64,000 nucleotides of DNA from Mycobacterium sp. JS623. Its GTDB lineage: Bacteria > Actinomycetota > Actinomycetes > Mycobacteriales > Mycobacteriaceae. The stretch's first letter is position 1, and each line of letters starts with the position of its first letter. Where the stretch lies: positions 5,146,001 through 5,210,000 of the forward strand of contig NC_019966.1 of NCBI RefSeq assembly GCF_000328565.1, read 5' to 3'. Under the pieces are notes generated by a model. The model saw nothing but the letters and a program-made list of their open reading frames with translations. It searched no databases and was not told the DNA's origin. Positions 1 to 8,347 of the stretch are shown here, piece after piece. Made by a program: the position numbers and the translations under genes.

Positions 1-168
1 CATCGGGGCGAACATCGCAACGCCGACGAACTGGTTGGCGATCGGCTGCCCACCCAGATGCGTGACCAGGTACGTCCCCAGAAACAGGCCGCCCCACCGC
101 GTGAGATGCCACATCCACGAGCTGATCAGCAGCCAGGGCAACGAACCGCCCAACGGTTCGCGTGTCAG
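1..168 (-). CDS. MFS transporter, N-terminal part only (runs off window)
   Basis: About 55 codons are visible before the window edge. The reading frame gives a short polar N-terminus followed by hydrophobic segments (LPWLLISSWMWHLTRWGGLF, then FVGVAMFAP), as expected for the first helix of a major facilitator permease. The start is uncertain: an in-frame CTG overlaps the stop of the upstream permease, and a TTG lies five codons further in (start 153). It directly follows the two ABC permease genes on the same strand, so it is probably the last part of that operon. The substrate cannot be read. The family call rests on helix pattern only. Confidence 0.5.
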   Translation of the reverse strand, partial: MTREPLGGSLPWLLISSWMWHLTRWGGLFLGTYLVTHLGGQPIANQFVGVAMFAPM

Positions 169-1160
169 AGTGCCACCCGCGGATCCGCGATCGACTGCAT
201 GAGGTCGACGGCGATGTTGGTCAGCACATAGAGCAGTCCAACGGCCAGGGTCACCCCGGCGATCGCGTTGAAATCGGCCTTGTCGATGGCGCGGGAGATG
301 TACAGGCCGATACCCGGTCGGGCGAATATCAACTCGACGAGAATGCAGTTGCCGACCATCAGCGCGAGCTGCAGACCGATCAATGCGAACACCGGCCCGA
401 CGGAGTTGCGCAGCGAATGGATGATCAGGATCTGCTTCTCCCCCAGCCCTTTTGCTCGCGCCGTTCGGGTGTGGTCGGCACGCTGCGTCGCTTCCAGGCT
501 GCTGCGCAACACCCGCCCGACGGCAGCGGCGGGTGTCAACGCCAGGCAAAACGCAGGCAGCACAAGGTGATACAGGTCGTCGAGGAACACTTCGGGTCGC
601 CCGGCCAGCAGGCTGTCGACGAGCAGGAAGTGCGTCGGACCGGCCGGGGCGTCGACGTAGGACGTTTGATCGGTGACCGGCAGAATGTTGAGCCAGCGGT
701 AGAACACCAGCATGCCGAGCAGGCAGGCCAGAAACACCGGCACCGACGCTCCGGACACCATCATCACCCGCAGCGCTCCGGACCCGCGCCAGCCCTGTGC
801 CGTGGCCAAGCCCATGACGAAGCCGATGAGCACCGTGAAGATGAGCGCAACGCAGAGCAACTCGAGTGTCACCGGTAAGAATTGCGCGAGGTCGGACAGC
901 ACGGGGGTGCGGGTGACGCTCGACTCGCCGAGATCGCCCCTGACCGCGTGCGTCAGATACTGCCAAAACTGCACCGGCAGTGGGGAATCCAGGCCCAACT
1001 TGTGCCGTGCTGCCTCGTACACCTGCGGTGAGGCCTTGGCGCCGACCAGCGCGGCGACCGGGTCCACCGGCGCCACCTTCTGCAGCGTGAACACTGCGAG
1101 GATGAGCACGAGCAGAACGGGGATCGCGCCGAGCAGGCGGCGGGGTAGGACGGTCAGCAT
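165..1160 (-). CDS. ABC transporter permease, DppB/OppB type
   Basis: This is a 331-residue inner-membrane permease of the peptide/nickel (DppB) family. It has an N-terminal helix, then the conserved periplasmic stretch with KLGLDSPLPVQFWQYL and GDLGES, then five more helices with the ABC-facing EAA-like loop near ARAKGLGEKQILIIHSLRNS. Length and layout match the family. It starts on the last base of the dppC-type gene stop (TGATG overlap), so the two permeases are translationally coupled. With the binding protein at 6581-8206 and the double ATPase at 3445-5394 it forms one importer. The monooxygenase neighbours suggest an oxidised organosulfur or chelator-like substrate rather than peptides; that is inference. 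Confidence 0.93.
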   Translation of the reverse strand: MLTVLPRRLLGAIPVLLVLILAVFTLQKVAPVDPVAALVGAKASPQVYEAARHKLGLDSPLPVQFWQYLTHAVRGDLGESSVTRTPVLSDLAQFLPVTLELLCVALIFTVLIGFVMGLATAQGWRGSGALRVMMVSGASVPVFLACLLGMLVFYRWLNILPVTDQTSYVDAPAGPTHFLLVDSLLAGRPEVFLDDLYHLVLPAFCLALTPAAAVGRVLRSSLEATQRADHTRTARAKGLGEKQILIIHSLRNSVGPVFALIGLQLALMVGNCILVELIFARPGIGLYISRAIDKADFNAIAGVTLAVGLLYVLTNIAVDLMQSIADPRVAL

Positions 1161-2038
1161 CAGCGGTCGCGGATCCGGTCACGGATCGCATCGCCCGCGA
1201 AGTTCGCGACGATCGCGATGACCGCAACGGCGAAAGCAGGCACGATCGGAATCCACCAGGCGCTGAAGATGTAGGTGACGCCCTGTGCGCTCATCGAGCC
1301 GAGTTCGGGCGCAGGTTGGGGCGCACCGAGACCCAAAAACGACAGGCCTGCCACCATCAGAACCAGAGCCGCGATGTCGAGGCTCGCTGTCACGATCGTG
1401 ACGGGTATCGCACCGGGCAGCAGATGGCGATACATCAGCCGCCACCAACCGACGCCGCCCACTTTGGCCGCTTCCAGGTGCGGCGAGGCTTTCAGCCTTC
1501 GGACCTCCGAGCGCACGATCCGCGTGTACAGCGGCCACCAGACGATCGCGACGCCGATCAGCGTATGGGTGTAGGACCGCCCGATCGCGGCCACCACCGC
1601 CAGTGCAAGGATCGGTCCCGGAAGCGAGAGGAACGCATCGGTCACGCGCATCAGCACGGCGTCGAACCAACCGCCGCACGCTCCTGCGACCAGCCCGACA
1701 AGACCACCGAACACCACGCCGAACGCGCACACCGCAAGAGCACCGAACCAGCTGCTCTGCATGCCGGCCAGGACCCGGCTGAGCACATCACGCCCGACGG
1801 TGTCGGTGCCGAGCAGGTTCGCGGCGTTCGGGGCCGTCATCGGCTGCCCGACCGCTGCCAGCGGGTCGTACGGCGCGATCTGCCTTGCGAAGATAGCGAT
1901 CAGCATCACCGCGGCCAACGCGCCGAATGCGACGTAGCTGGGCAACGATGTGCCATGGAAGTATTGCCGGACCGAGAACCCGACACGGCTTCGGTACCGC
2001 ACAAGTGGTGCCGGTACGTAGTATTCCGCGACCGCCAT
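1160..2038 (-). CDS. ABC transporter permease, DppC/OppC type
   Basis: This is a 292-residue partner permease. It has the DppC-family N-terminal helix, the LLGTDTVGRDVLSRVLAGM motif after it, and a C-terminal five-helix core with the ATPase-coupling loop around HLEAAKVGGVGWWRLMYRHL. It ends GDAIRDRIRDR, close to the usual D.LRD.LDPR terminus of the family. It lies 27 nt downstream of the monooxygenase gene and overlaps the next permease by one base, so it is mid-operon. Confidence 0.93.
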   Translation of the reverse strand: MAVAEYYVPAPLVRYRSRVGFSVRQYFHGTSLPSYVAFGALAAVMLIAIFARQIAPYDPLAAVGQPMTAPNAANLLGTDTVGRDVLSRVLAGMQSSWFGALAVCAFGVVFGGLVGLVAGACGGWFDAVLMRVTDAFLSLPGPILALAVVAAIGRSYTHTLIGVAIVWWPLYTRIVRSEVRRLKASPHLEAAKVGGVGWWRLMYRHLLPGAIPVTIVTASLDIAALVLMVAGLSFLGLGAPQPAPELGSMSAQGVTYIFSAWWIPIVPAFAVAVIAIVANFAGDAIRDRIRDR

Positions 2039-2065
2039 TGACGCCTCCTTGTGAAATCGCTGTGG

Positions 2066-3388
2066 TTAGAACTCGCGCAGCGTCTGCCGCAAGGTCGACT
2101 GCGTGTATTCGGTGCGGGTCAGTCCAAGTCGCTGCAATTCGGGCACCAGCCCGTCGGTGATCGACGAAATGTAGTTGCGGTTCAAGTCCCAGCCCGGCTT
2201 CATGATCAGGAAGCCGTCACCGCCGATCTCTTCCATCGTCTCGCCCATCTTGCGGGCTACCTGCCCTGGCGTTCCGATGAACTCGACGCCGGTGGTAGCC
2301 CAGTCAATCGCCAACTGCCGCAGCGTCTTTGGTCCAGGGCTGCCGTCGCCACGCATGAAGTGCTCGAGCGAGCCGCGCTCCCCGTTCGTGGTCAGGCCGT
2401 CGGGAAGTGGCTTGTCCCAATCGAACTGCTTGAAGTCGATCTCGGTGTTGGACGAGATTCCGGCCAGCTGCTTTTCAATGTAGCTGTCGAGTGCGGTGAG
2501 ACGGTCGATCTGTGCTCTCGCCTCATCCTCGCTGGCGGCGACCACCGGTGACACACAGAACATGAGCTTCACGTCGTCGGGGTTGCGGCCCGCCGCCTCG
2601 GCGCGGGCCCTGATGTCGTCGCGATACGCCTTCATGCCTTCCGTGCCGGTGCCGACGGCGACGATCGCATCGGCGGCGCGGGCTGCAAAGGCCCGCCCAC
2701 GCGGGGATGCCCCCGCCTGAAGGATGGTCGGCTTGTGTTGCGGCGACGGCACCGTGTTGAGCGGTCCCCGCGACTTGAAGTACTTGCCGACGAAGTCGAT
2801 GGTGCGAACCTTCTTGAAGTCGGCATACGTGTGGGTCTCACGGTCCATCACGACGGCGTCCTCATCCCACGAATCCCACAGTTCGCATACCAGGTCGTAG
2901 TACTCGTCGGCGACGTTGTAGCGCTCGTCGTGCTCGGGCAGCGCGTCGAGGCCGAAGTTCTGGGCGGCCCGGTCCTCGGCCGAGGACACGATGTTCCAGC
3001 CGAAGCGGCCCTCGGCGATCGAGTCCACCGTCGAGGCCAGCCGCGCCAACAGGTATGGCGGATAGAACGACGTCGACATCGTCGCCACCACACCGAGTTT
3101 CGAGGTGTTCGCCGCGATCAACACCGCCAACGGGATCGGATCGTGCTTCGGTGCGAACACCGAATTCTTCAGCGAGCCCTCCATTGTGCCGCCATAGGAG
3201 TCGGCCACCATCACGGTGTCCTCGATCATGATGTAGTCGAAGCAGGCTCGTTCCATGCTCTTGGCCATGTCGACGTAGAACTTGCCGTTGGGCCAGTTCG
3301 CCACATCCGGCGATGCCCATGGCGTATCCCATTCCGGGGGGATGAAATTCATGAACCAACCCAGGTGGAACTTTTTCGTCATCTCCAT
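2066..3388 (-). CDS. FMN-dependent monooxygenase, NtaA/SnaA/DszA family
   Basis: This 440-residue protein is a flavin-dependent luciferase-like monooxygenase that uses reduced FMN supplied by a separate reductase. Visible family features are the N-terminal FHLGWFM strand, MERACFDYIMIEDT, the ATMSTSFYPPYLLARLASTVD core, GRFGWNIVSS, and the ILQAGASPRGRAFAARAADA flavin-phosphate region around residues 220-245. NtaA, SnaA, DszA and DmoA belong to this group and cleave C-N or C-S bonds, so the exact reaction cannot be chosen from sequence. The start is the first ATG, preceded by GAGGAG. A paralogue lies at 8348-9661, and importer genes flank it. Confidence 0.92.
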   Translation of the reverse strand: MEMTKKFHLGWFMNFIPPEWDTPWASPDVANWPNGKFYVDMAKSMERACFDYIMIEDTVMVADSYGGTMEGSLKNSVFAPKHDPIPLAVLIAANTSKLGVVATMSTSFYPPYLLARLASTVDSIAEGRFGWNIVSSAEDRAAQNFGLDALPEHDERYNVADEYYDLVCELWDSWDEDAVVMDRETHTYADFKKVRTIDFVGKYFKSRGPLNTVPSPQHKPTILQAGASPRGRAFAARAADAIVAVGTGTEGMKAYRDDIRARAEAAGRNPDDVKLMFCVSPVVAASEDEARAQIDRLTALDSYIEKQLAGISSNTEIDFKQFDWDKPLPDGLTTNGERGSLEHFMRGDGSPGPKTLRQLAIDWATTGVEFIGTPGQVARKMGETMEEIGGDGFLIMKPGWDLNRNYISSITDGLVPELQRLGLTRTEYTQSTLRQTLREF

Positions 3389-3441
3389 CTCCTCATCACA
3401 GGCCCGCTCTATGTCTCATCGGATTCGCTGCCGTAGCAACG

Positions 3442-3451
3442 GCATTACGCC
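3442..3451 (-). promoter_or_regulatory. Shared 10-nt motif GGCGTAATGC upstream of monooxygenase 1
   Basis: GGCGTAATGC on the minus strand lies 53 nt upstream of the monooxygenase start at 3388 and overlaps the stop of the ATPase gene. The same decamer lies 54 nt upstream of the second monooxygenase and 115 nt upstream of the binding-protein gene. This may be a regulator site or promoter element; only the repetition and spacing are seen. Confidence 0.4.
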
Positions 3452-5394
3452 ACCTGGTCGGCCGACGGGTCGTCGGTGGCGACCAGCAGGCATGAAGCCA
3501 GATGCCGGCTCGTTCCGTCGGTGGAGACCAATGTCGGCACTTTGCTGTCACAACCGTCCACCCGTTCTGCGCACCTGGGATGAAACGAGCAACCGGTCGG
3601 GATCGCCAGCGGGCTCGCCGGTTCGCCCGGCAGCCGCACTGGGTCGGTCCCCGGAGTCGGCACCGCGGCGAGAAGCGCCTTCGTATACGGGTGTTGGGGG
3701 CTGTTGATGAGTTCCTCTGTCGGCGCCACCTCGACGATCTGGCCGAGATACATCACAGCGATTCGATCCGAGATGAACCGTGCCGCGGCGAGGTCGTGCG
3801 TGACGAACATGACGGCCATCCCGAGTTCGCGGCGCAACTCCTGAAGGAGGTTCAGCACCGAAGCGGCGAGTGACGCGTCGAGCGCCGACGTCGGCTCGTC
3901 GCACAGCAGCAGACGCGGCGGCACGATGATCGCGCGCGCCAACGCGACGCGCTGACGCTGCCCACCGGACAGGCTGGTCGCCTTGACGCCCGCGACGTCC
4001 GGCGGTAGGCCGACTTGGCGAAGTGCTTGATCGACGCGATCGCGACGCTCGGTGCGACCTGTCGTCTTCAGCAGCCGCTCACCGACGATCTCGCCAACCG
4101 TCATCCACGGTGTCAGCGACGCGCCCGCATCCTGGAACACCATCTGGGGTCGCGATCCGAGATAGCTGACTGTCCCGTCCTCCGGGCGCATCAGCCCGGC
4201 CACGACGCGCAGCAGCGTGGACTTGCCCGAGCCGGATTCGCCGACCACCGCGATCGACTCACCGGCCGCGATGTCGAGGATGATGTGGCGCAGCGCGTGC
4301 AGGCTGTCACGTTTGAGCCAGCCGCGCCGCACCGCGAAGCGCTTGTCGATCCCGGTGATCTGCAACGCTTTTCGGCTATCGGCAACCTTAACCATCGGCG
4401 CGAACAGCGGAGTGTCCTCGCGAGTGCCCGCCTCTGTTGTCGCGTTGTCGACGATGCATGCCGCCACACCGGAATGCGTTGCGGCGGGGGTCGGTTCGGG
4501 CAGCGCGTCTGAACACGCGAGCACCGCGGCCGGACAGCGCGGTGAGAACGCGCATCCTTTCGGATGATTTCTGGGGTCGGGCGGCTGGCCCGGCAGCGCG
4601 TGAATCGCGCGACCGAGTGGCAGATCGAGATCCAGCCGCGAGTTCAGCAGTCCGACCGTGTAAGGGTGCGACGGCGCCCGCAGCACCTCGTCCATCGAAC
4701 CGAGTTCGGCGACCCGTCCGCCGTACATCACCGCGACACGGTCGGCGATCTGGGACGCCACCCCGATGTCGTGGGTGACGACGATGAATGAAGTCCCCAG
4801 CTCGTTGCACAAGTCCCGGAGCAGACCGAGCACCTGCGCCTGCACCGTGACGTCGAGAGCTGTCGTCGGCTCATCGGCGATGACCAGATCCGGCTTGCCC
4901 GCGACTGCCATCGCGATCATCACGCGCTGGCGCAGTCCTCCGGATAGCTCGTGTGGGAAGGCTTTCATGCGCCGCTTCGGGTCGGGGACTCCGACGATCT
5001 CGAGCAGCCGCCCGGCCTCTTCGGAGTCCCCCGTCGCCTCGCTCACCTGCCTGCCGACCCGCATGGTCGGGTCCAGCGAGGTCATCGGATCCTGAAACAC
5101 CGCGCCCAAGTGGGCCTTTCGCACCTGACGCCGTTCCGCTGGTGAGGCAGCGACCATGTCGATGCCGCAGACCTCTGCCCTGCCACTGATGATCGGTGCG
5201 GGCTCCCCTGCGAGCAGGCCGAGCAGCGCAAGGCCCATCACACTCTTGCCGGATCCGGACTCGCCGACCAGCGCGAGCACCTCGCCCGGCTGGACATCCA
5301 TGCTGACGCCCCGAAGCGCGTGCAACGGAACCCCGCGGCGCTGGAAGGTGACGCGCAGATCGTGCACCCTGGCGCGCGGCGTGTTCTCGCTCAT
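3445..5394 (-). CDS. ABC transporter ATP-binding protein, fused DppD-DppF type (two ATPase domains)
   Basis: This 649-residue protein carries two complete peptide-type ABC ATPase domains. Both have Walker A GESGSGKS. The signature motifs are LSGGLRQRV and LSGGQRQRV, and the Walker B motifs are LVIADEPTTALD and LLLCDEPTSALD. Each domain ends with the oligopeptide-transporter tail containing FSPRCP or FHPRCA. An upstream in-frame extension exists, but the ATG at 5394 is preceded by GAGG at a good distance and begins the conserved part. It energises the importer formed with the two permeases and the binding protein. The gene sits between the binding-protein and monooxygenase genes on the minus strand. 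Confidence 0.94.
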   Translation of the reverse strand: MSENTPRARVHDLRVTFQRRGVPLHALRGVSMDVQPGEVLALVGESGSGKSVMGLALLGLLAGEPAPIISGRAEVCGIDMVAASPAERRQVRKAHLGAVFQDPMTSLDPTMRVGRQVSEATGDSEEAGRLLEIVGVPDPKRRMKAFPHELSGGLRQRVMIAMAVAGKPDLVIADEPTTALDVTVQAQVLGLLRDLCNELGTSFIVVTHDIGVASQIADRVAVMYGGRVAELGSMDEVLRAPSHPYTVGLLNSRLDLDLPLGRAIHALPGQPPDPRNHPKGCAFSPRCPAAVLACSDALPEPTPAATHSGVAACIVDNATTEAGTREDTPLFAPMVKVADSRKALQITGIDKRFAVRRGWLKRDSLHALRHIILDIAAGESIAVVGESGSGKSTLLRVVAGLMRPEDGTVSYLGSRPQMVFQDAGASLTPWMTVGEIVGERLLKTTGRTERRDRVDQALRQVGLPPDVAGVKATSLSGGQRQRVALARAIIVPPRLLLCDEPTSALDASLAASVLNLLQELRRELGMAVMFVTHDLAAARFISDRIAVMYLGQIVEVAPTEELINSPQHPYTKALLAAVPTPGTDPVRLPGEPASPLAIPTGCSFHPRCAERVDGCDSKVPTLVSTDGTSRHLASCLLVATDDPSADQVA

Positions 5395-5601
5395 GGTTAG
5401 CCTCGATTCCCGTTGGGGTTCGATCGGGCGCCGGCGCCACGCAATCTCTTGGCATGAGCAAAGCCGCAACGGATGACGGAGTCACGTCGGAACTGTGTCG
5501 GTGAGATTGCGCCGATCACGGCGTCCGACGTCGCCGCGGCGCAATGAAGGCGTTACCCGAGGGCCGAAGCCAGGAAATCCGCACATTGTTGACTGCGGGG
5601 C

Positions 5602-6087
5602 ATGACTGTTGTCGTGGTAGGAAATCCCAAGCCGATGTCGCGGACGCGTGCTGCGGCCGAGCTGGTTACCGAAAAGCTGACCGGCGTTGCGCCTCAACAC
5701 GTTATCGATGTTGTCGACCTTGGCGCCGGCCTGCTGGGGTGGGGCGACCCCAAGGTGGCAGAGGCCAAGGCGATCGTGAAAGCCGCCGACTCCTTGGTGG
5801 TGGCGTCGCCAACGTTCAAGGCCACCTATACCGGCCTGCTGAAACTGTTCCTCGACCAGTTCGGGGCGGGCGAACTCGCTCAGATCACGACATTTCCGCT
5901 CATGCTCGGAGGCTCGTACACACATGCCCTTGCTCCCGAATTGACCTTGCGCCCAGTGCTTGTCGAGATCGGCGCCAGCTGCCCGGCGCCGAGCCTGTAT
6001 CTGCTCGACTCCGACTACGAGACGTCCGAGGATCTGGAGAAATGGCTCACGGTCGCTCGCCGTTTCGTCCCGGCGGTGTCGTCGTGA
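5602..6087 (+). CDS. NAD(P)H-dependent FMN reductase, SsuE/MsuE-like flavodoxin fold
   Basis: This 161-residue protein has the flavodoxin-like layout of NADPH-dependent FMN reductases. The N-terminal strand and phosphate-binding loop (VVVGNPKPMSRTR) is followed by the central VVASPTFKATYTGLLKLFLDQF motif and by FPLMLGGSYTHALAPELTLRP. In sulfonate utilisation SsuE/MsuE feed reduced FMN to two-component monooxygenases, so this protein probably serves the two enzymes encoded nearby on the opposite strand. Its stop overlaps the GTG of the next reductase (GTGA), so the two are translationally coupled. Only the start at 5602 gives the full fold. Confidence 0.88.
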   Translation: MTVVVVGNPKPMSRTRAAAELVTEKLTGVAPQHVIDVVDLGAGLLGWGDPKVAEAKAIVKAADSLVVASPTFKATYTGLLKLFLDQFGAGELAQITTFPLMLGGSYTHALAPELTLRPVLVEIGASCPAPSLYLLDSDYETSEDLEKWLTVARRFVPAVSS

Positions 6088-6584
6088 TCGCGGCGGCGGA
6101 CGACCAGTTCGACCAGGCGCTGCTGCGCCAGGCGTTCGGCTGTTTCCCGAGCGGGGTGACCGCATTCTGCGGCCTGCTCGACGGCGTCGCCGAGGGGATG
6201 GCGGCAAGTTCGTTCACCTCGGTTTCGCTGGATCCGGCGCTGGTGTCGGTGTGTGTGGCCAAGTCATCGACCACTTGGCCGAAACTGGCACGGCTGCAGC
6301 GCCTTGGGCTGTCCGTGCTGGCCGGCGACCACGCGCCGGTGGCGCGGTCACTCGCGTCGAAGACCGGTGACCGGTTCTCCGATGTCGATTGGATGGCGAC
6401 CGACAGTGGCGCGGTATTCGTCCACGGCGCGACGCTGTGGCTGGAGTGCGCACCGTACAAGCGAATCGATGCAGGCGACCATGAAATCGTGGTGCTGCAG
6501 ATCGTCTCGCTGGCGATGTATCCGGATGTCGCCCCGATGGTCTTCCACCGCAGCAACTTTCACGAGCTCGCCCCTGTGCGCTAG
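6084..6584 (+). CDS. Flavin reductase (FMN-binding split-barrel, HpaC/DszD-like)
   Basis: This 166-residue protein matches the flavin reductase-like domain. It has LRQAFGCFPSGVTAFCG at the start, then MAASSFTSVSLDPALVSVCVAKSSTTW (the classic TANSFtSVSldPpl motif), then the LSVLAGDH strand and a C-terminal LECAPYKRIDAGDHEIVVLQI. I chose the GTG at 6084, which overlaps the previous stop, because conserved sequence begins about ten codons later and longer versions run through the upstream gene in another frame. It is a second reductase for the same FMN monooxygenases. Its end overlaps the convergent binding-protein gene by 4 bases. Confidence 0.88.
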   Translation: MIAAADDQFDQALLRQAFGCFPSGVTAFCGLLDGVAEGMAASSFTSVSLDPALVSVCVAKSSTTWPKLARLQRLGLSVLAGDHAPVARSLASKTGDRFSDVDWMATDSGAVFVHGATLWLECAPYKRIDAGDHEIVVLQIVSLAMYPDVAPMVFHRSNFHELAPVR

Positions 6585-8206
6585 GCCCGCTTGAGGGATT
6601 GCGGCCAGAAGATCGCCGGATAGAACGAGTTGTCTTCGACGCCGATCACGTAACTGTGCGCGATCGTGGAGTTCGGCGGAATGCAGAGCGGGATCCAGAT
6701 CGCCTCGTCGACGACCATCTGGCTGCATTTCTGGTAGATCTGTTGTGCTTGCACCCAATCCGCCTGCTGGACCGCATCGTCCATCAGCTTGTCGAGCTCG
6801 GGATTCGAATACTGGTAGAAATTCAGCGGTTTGGCGCCGGTACGGAGCAGGATCCGGAGCGTCGTGTCCAGGTGTAGCGCATCACCGCCGAGAAAAGACA
6901 CCAGCATGTCCGGCCGCTTCTCGGGTGCCTGGTTGGGCAGGTCGAATTCCTCGGCAACCGGCATTTGGCGCACCGTGACGTCGAGCCCGAACGCCGCAAG
7001 CTGGTTCTGGATGAGCTCGGCCATCTGCCCGCGGGGCGCTCCGCCGTCGGCGCTCCACGCGAGGTCGATCTTCTTCGAAGGAAGTGTCGGCACGATCGCC
7101 TTGAGCGCCGCTGTGTCGAGTTGCGACGGAAACGGCGCCAGTGCCGGGTTGAGGGTGAGCTCCGGCCACATCGCGTTCTGCACCTTCGCCAGCCCGCCCC
7201 ATGCCGTGTCGACGATCGTTTTGCGGTCCAGGGCGGTGAGCATGGCCTTGCGGAGCGCCTTGTTCGCGAAGATGCCCGATGTCGGGTTGAGCCAGATCGC
7301 CTCGCCGACACCGCCGAACGAATTGACGACCGCGAACTGAGTGTTCTTCTGGTAGGCAAGCACGTCGGGGATTGCGAAACCCTTTGTCACCATGTCGAAT
7401 GCGCCGGAATCCAGCTGTAGCTTCTGGGTCGCCACACTCGGCGTGATGTCGATGCGGATGCTCTTGAACACCGGCTTCTCGCCCCAATAATCACCGAATG
7501 CCTCGAGCGTGTAGTGGCTGCCGGTGACGAACTCCTTGATGATGTACGGTCCAGTGCCCGCGTCATGGGTTTTCAGCCACTCCTGCGCCATATCGTCGCC
7601 GACGGCATTCTTGGCCACGGCGGTCGGGCTGACCGCGAACGGCTGCCACGGGCAGGCGAGATAGTGCAAGAACGCGTTGTTTGGCTCCTTGAGCGTGACG
7701 ACGAACGTCGTCGGGTCCGGCGCCTCGGTCTTGACCACACCCGCGACCATGTACGAGGGGCCCTGGTTGATCCTCCCGCGACGGTCGAAGCTCTTGGTCC
7801 ACGCTTGCGCGTCGGCGATCGTTCCGTCGTGGAACTTCACGTTCGGTTGCAGCGTGAAGGTATACGTCAGTTGGTCCGGTGAGACCGTCCACGACTTCGC
7901 CAGACTCGGTAGGAAGTCCGAGGTGCCGGGTTTGTAGCGCACGAGTCCCTCATAGGCCGATTCCATCACCTGCACGCCCTCGCCCTCGTACATGATGTCG
8001 GGGTCGGGAACCTGCATGTCGGCCAGGAACGGCATGCGCAGGACAAGCGTCCCGCCGTTCCCCGAACCGCCCGGCGCGCCACCGCATGCGGCGATCAGAG
8101 CGGCGAGGCTGATGCCGCCGACGGTGATGCCACCTGCCTTCAGGAATGCGCGGCGGTCCCACTGCGGACCGGACGGGTTGCTCCGCGGGTGTGTTGTCTC
8201 GAACAC
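6581..8206 (-). CDS. ABC transporter substrate-binding protein (SBP family 5), Tat-exported lipoprotein
   Basis: This 541-residue protein is an extracytoplasmic solute-binding protein of the DppA/OppA family. A twin-arginine motif (RRAFLK) is followed by a hydrophobic stretch and the lipobox LIAACGG, so it is probably Tat-exported and lipid-anchored. The mature part shows VMESAYEGLVRYKPG, TYTFTLQPNVKFHDG and TGPYIIKEF, typical of family 5. Initiation is at GTG 8206, with GGAGG six bases upstream. It supplies ligand to the permeases at 165-2038. Family 5 proteins bind peptides, nickel chelates, opines and other ligands; the ligand here is unknown. Confidence 0.93.
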   Translation of the reverse strand: MFETTHPRSNPSGPQWDRRAFLKAGGITVGGISLAALIAACGGAPGGSGNGGTLVLRMPFLADMQVPDPDIMYEGEGVQVMESAYEGLVRYKPGTSDFLPSLAKSWTVSPDQLTYTFTLQPNVKFHDGTIADAQAWTKSFDRRGRINQGPSYMVAGVVKTEAPDPTTFVVTLKEPNNAFLHYLACPWQPFAVSPTAVAKNAVGDDMAQEWLKTHDAGTGPYIIKEFVTGSHYTLEAFGDYWGEKPVFKSIRIDITPSVATQKLQLDSGAFDMVTKGFAIPDVLAYQKNTQFAVVNSFGGVGEAIWLNPTSGIFANKALRKAMLTALDRKTIVDTAWGGLAKVQNAMWPELTLNPALAPFPSQLDTAALKAIVPTLPSKKIDLAWSADGGAPRGQMAELIQNQLAAFGLDVTVRQMPVAEEFDLPNQAPEKRPDMLVSFLGGDALHLDTTLRILLRTGAKPLNFYQYSNPELDKLMDDAVQQADWVQAQQIYQKCSQMVVDEAIWIPLCIPPNSTIAHSYVIGVEDNSFYPAIFWPQSLKRA

Positions 8207-8321
8207 GAATGCCTCCTACGTGGGTCAACGCTCGACCTGAGAGCACGGCATTCGCTGGCGTGCCATTTCGGAGCAGTAAATCGGCGGCGTGTGACGTCGC
8301 CGCTTCGCATCAGTGCACCGC

Positions 8322-8331
8322 GCATTACGCC
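8322..8331 (-). promoter_or_regulatory. Shared 10-nt motif GGCGTAATGC upstream of the binding-protein gene
   Basis: This copy of GGCGTAATGC lies 115 nt upstream of the GTG at 8206, just beyond the stop of the second monooxygenase. See the copies at 3442 and 9716. Confidence 0.35.
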
Positions 8332-8347
8332 GGGATTGCGACGGTTA

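Noticed and set aside
162..878. Long plus-strand frames opposite the ABC permeases
   Set aside because: They are antisense to clear permease genes and give basic, low-complexity translations.
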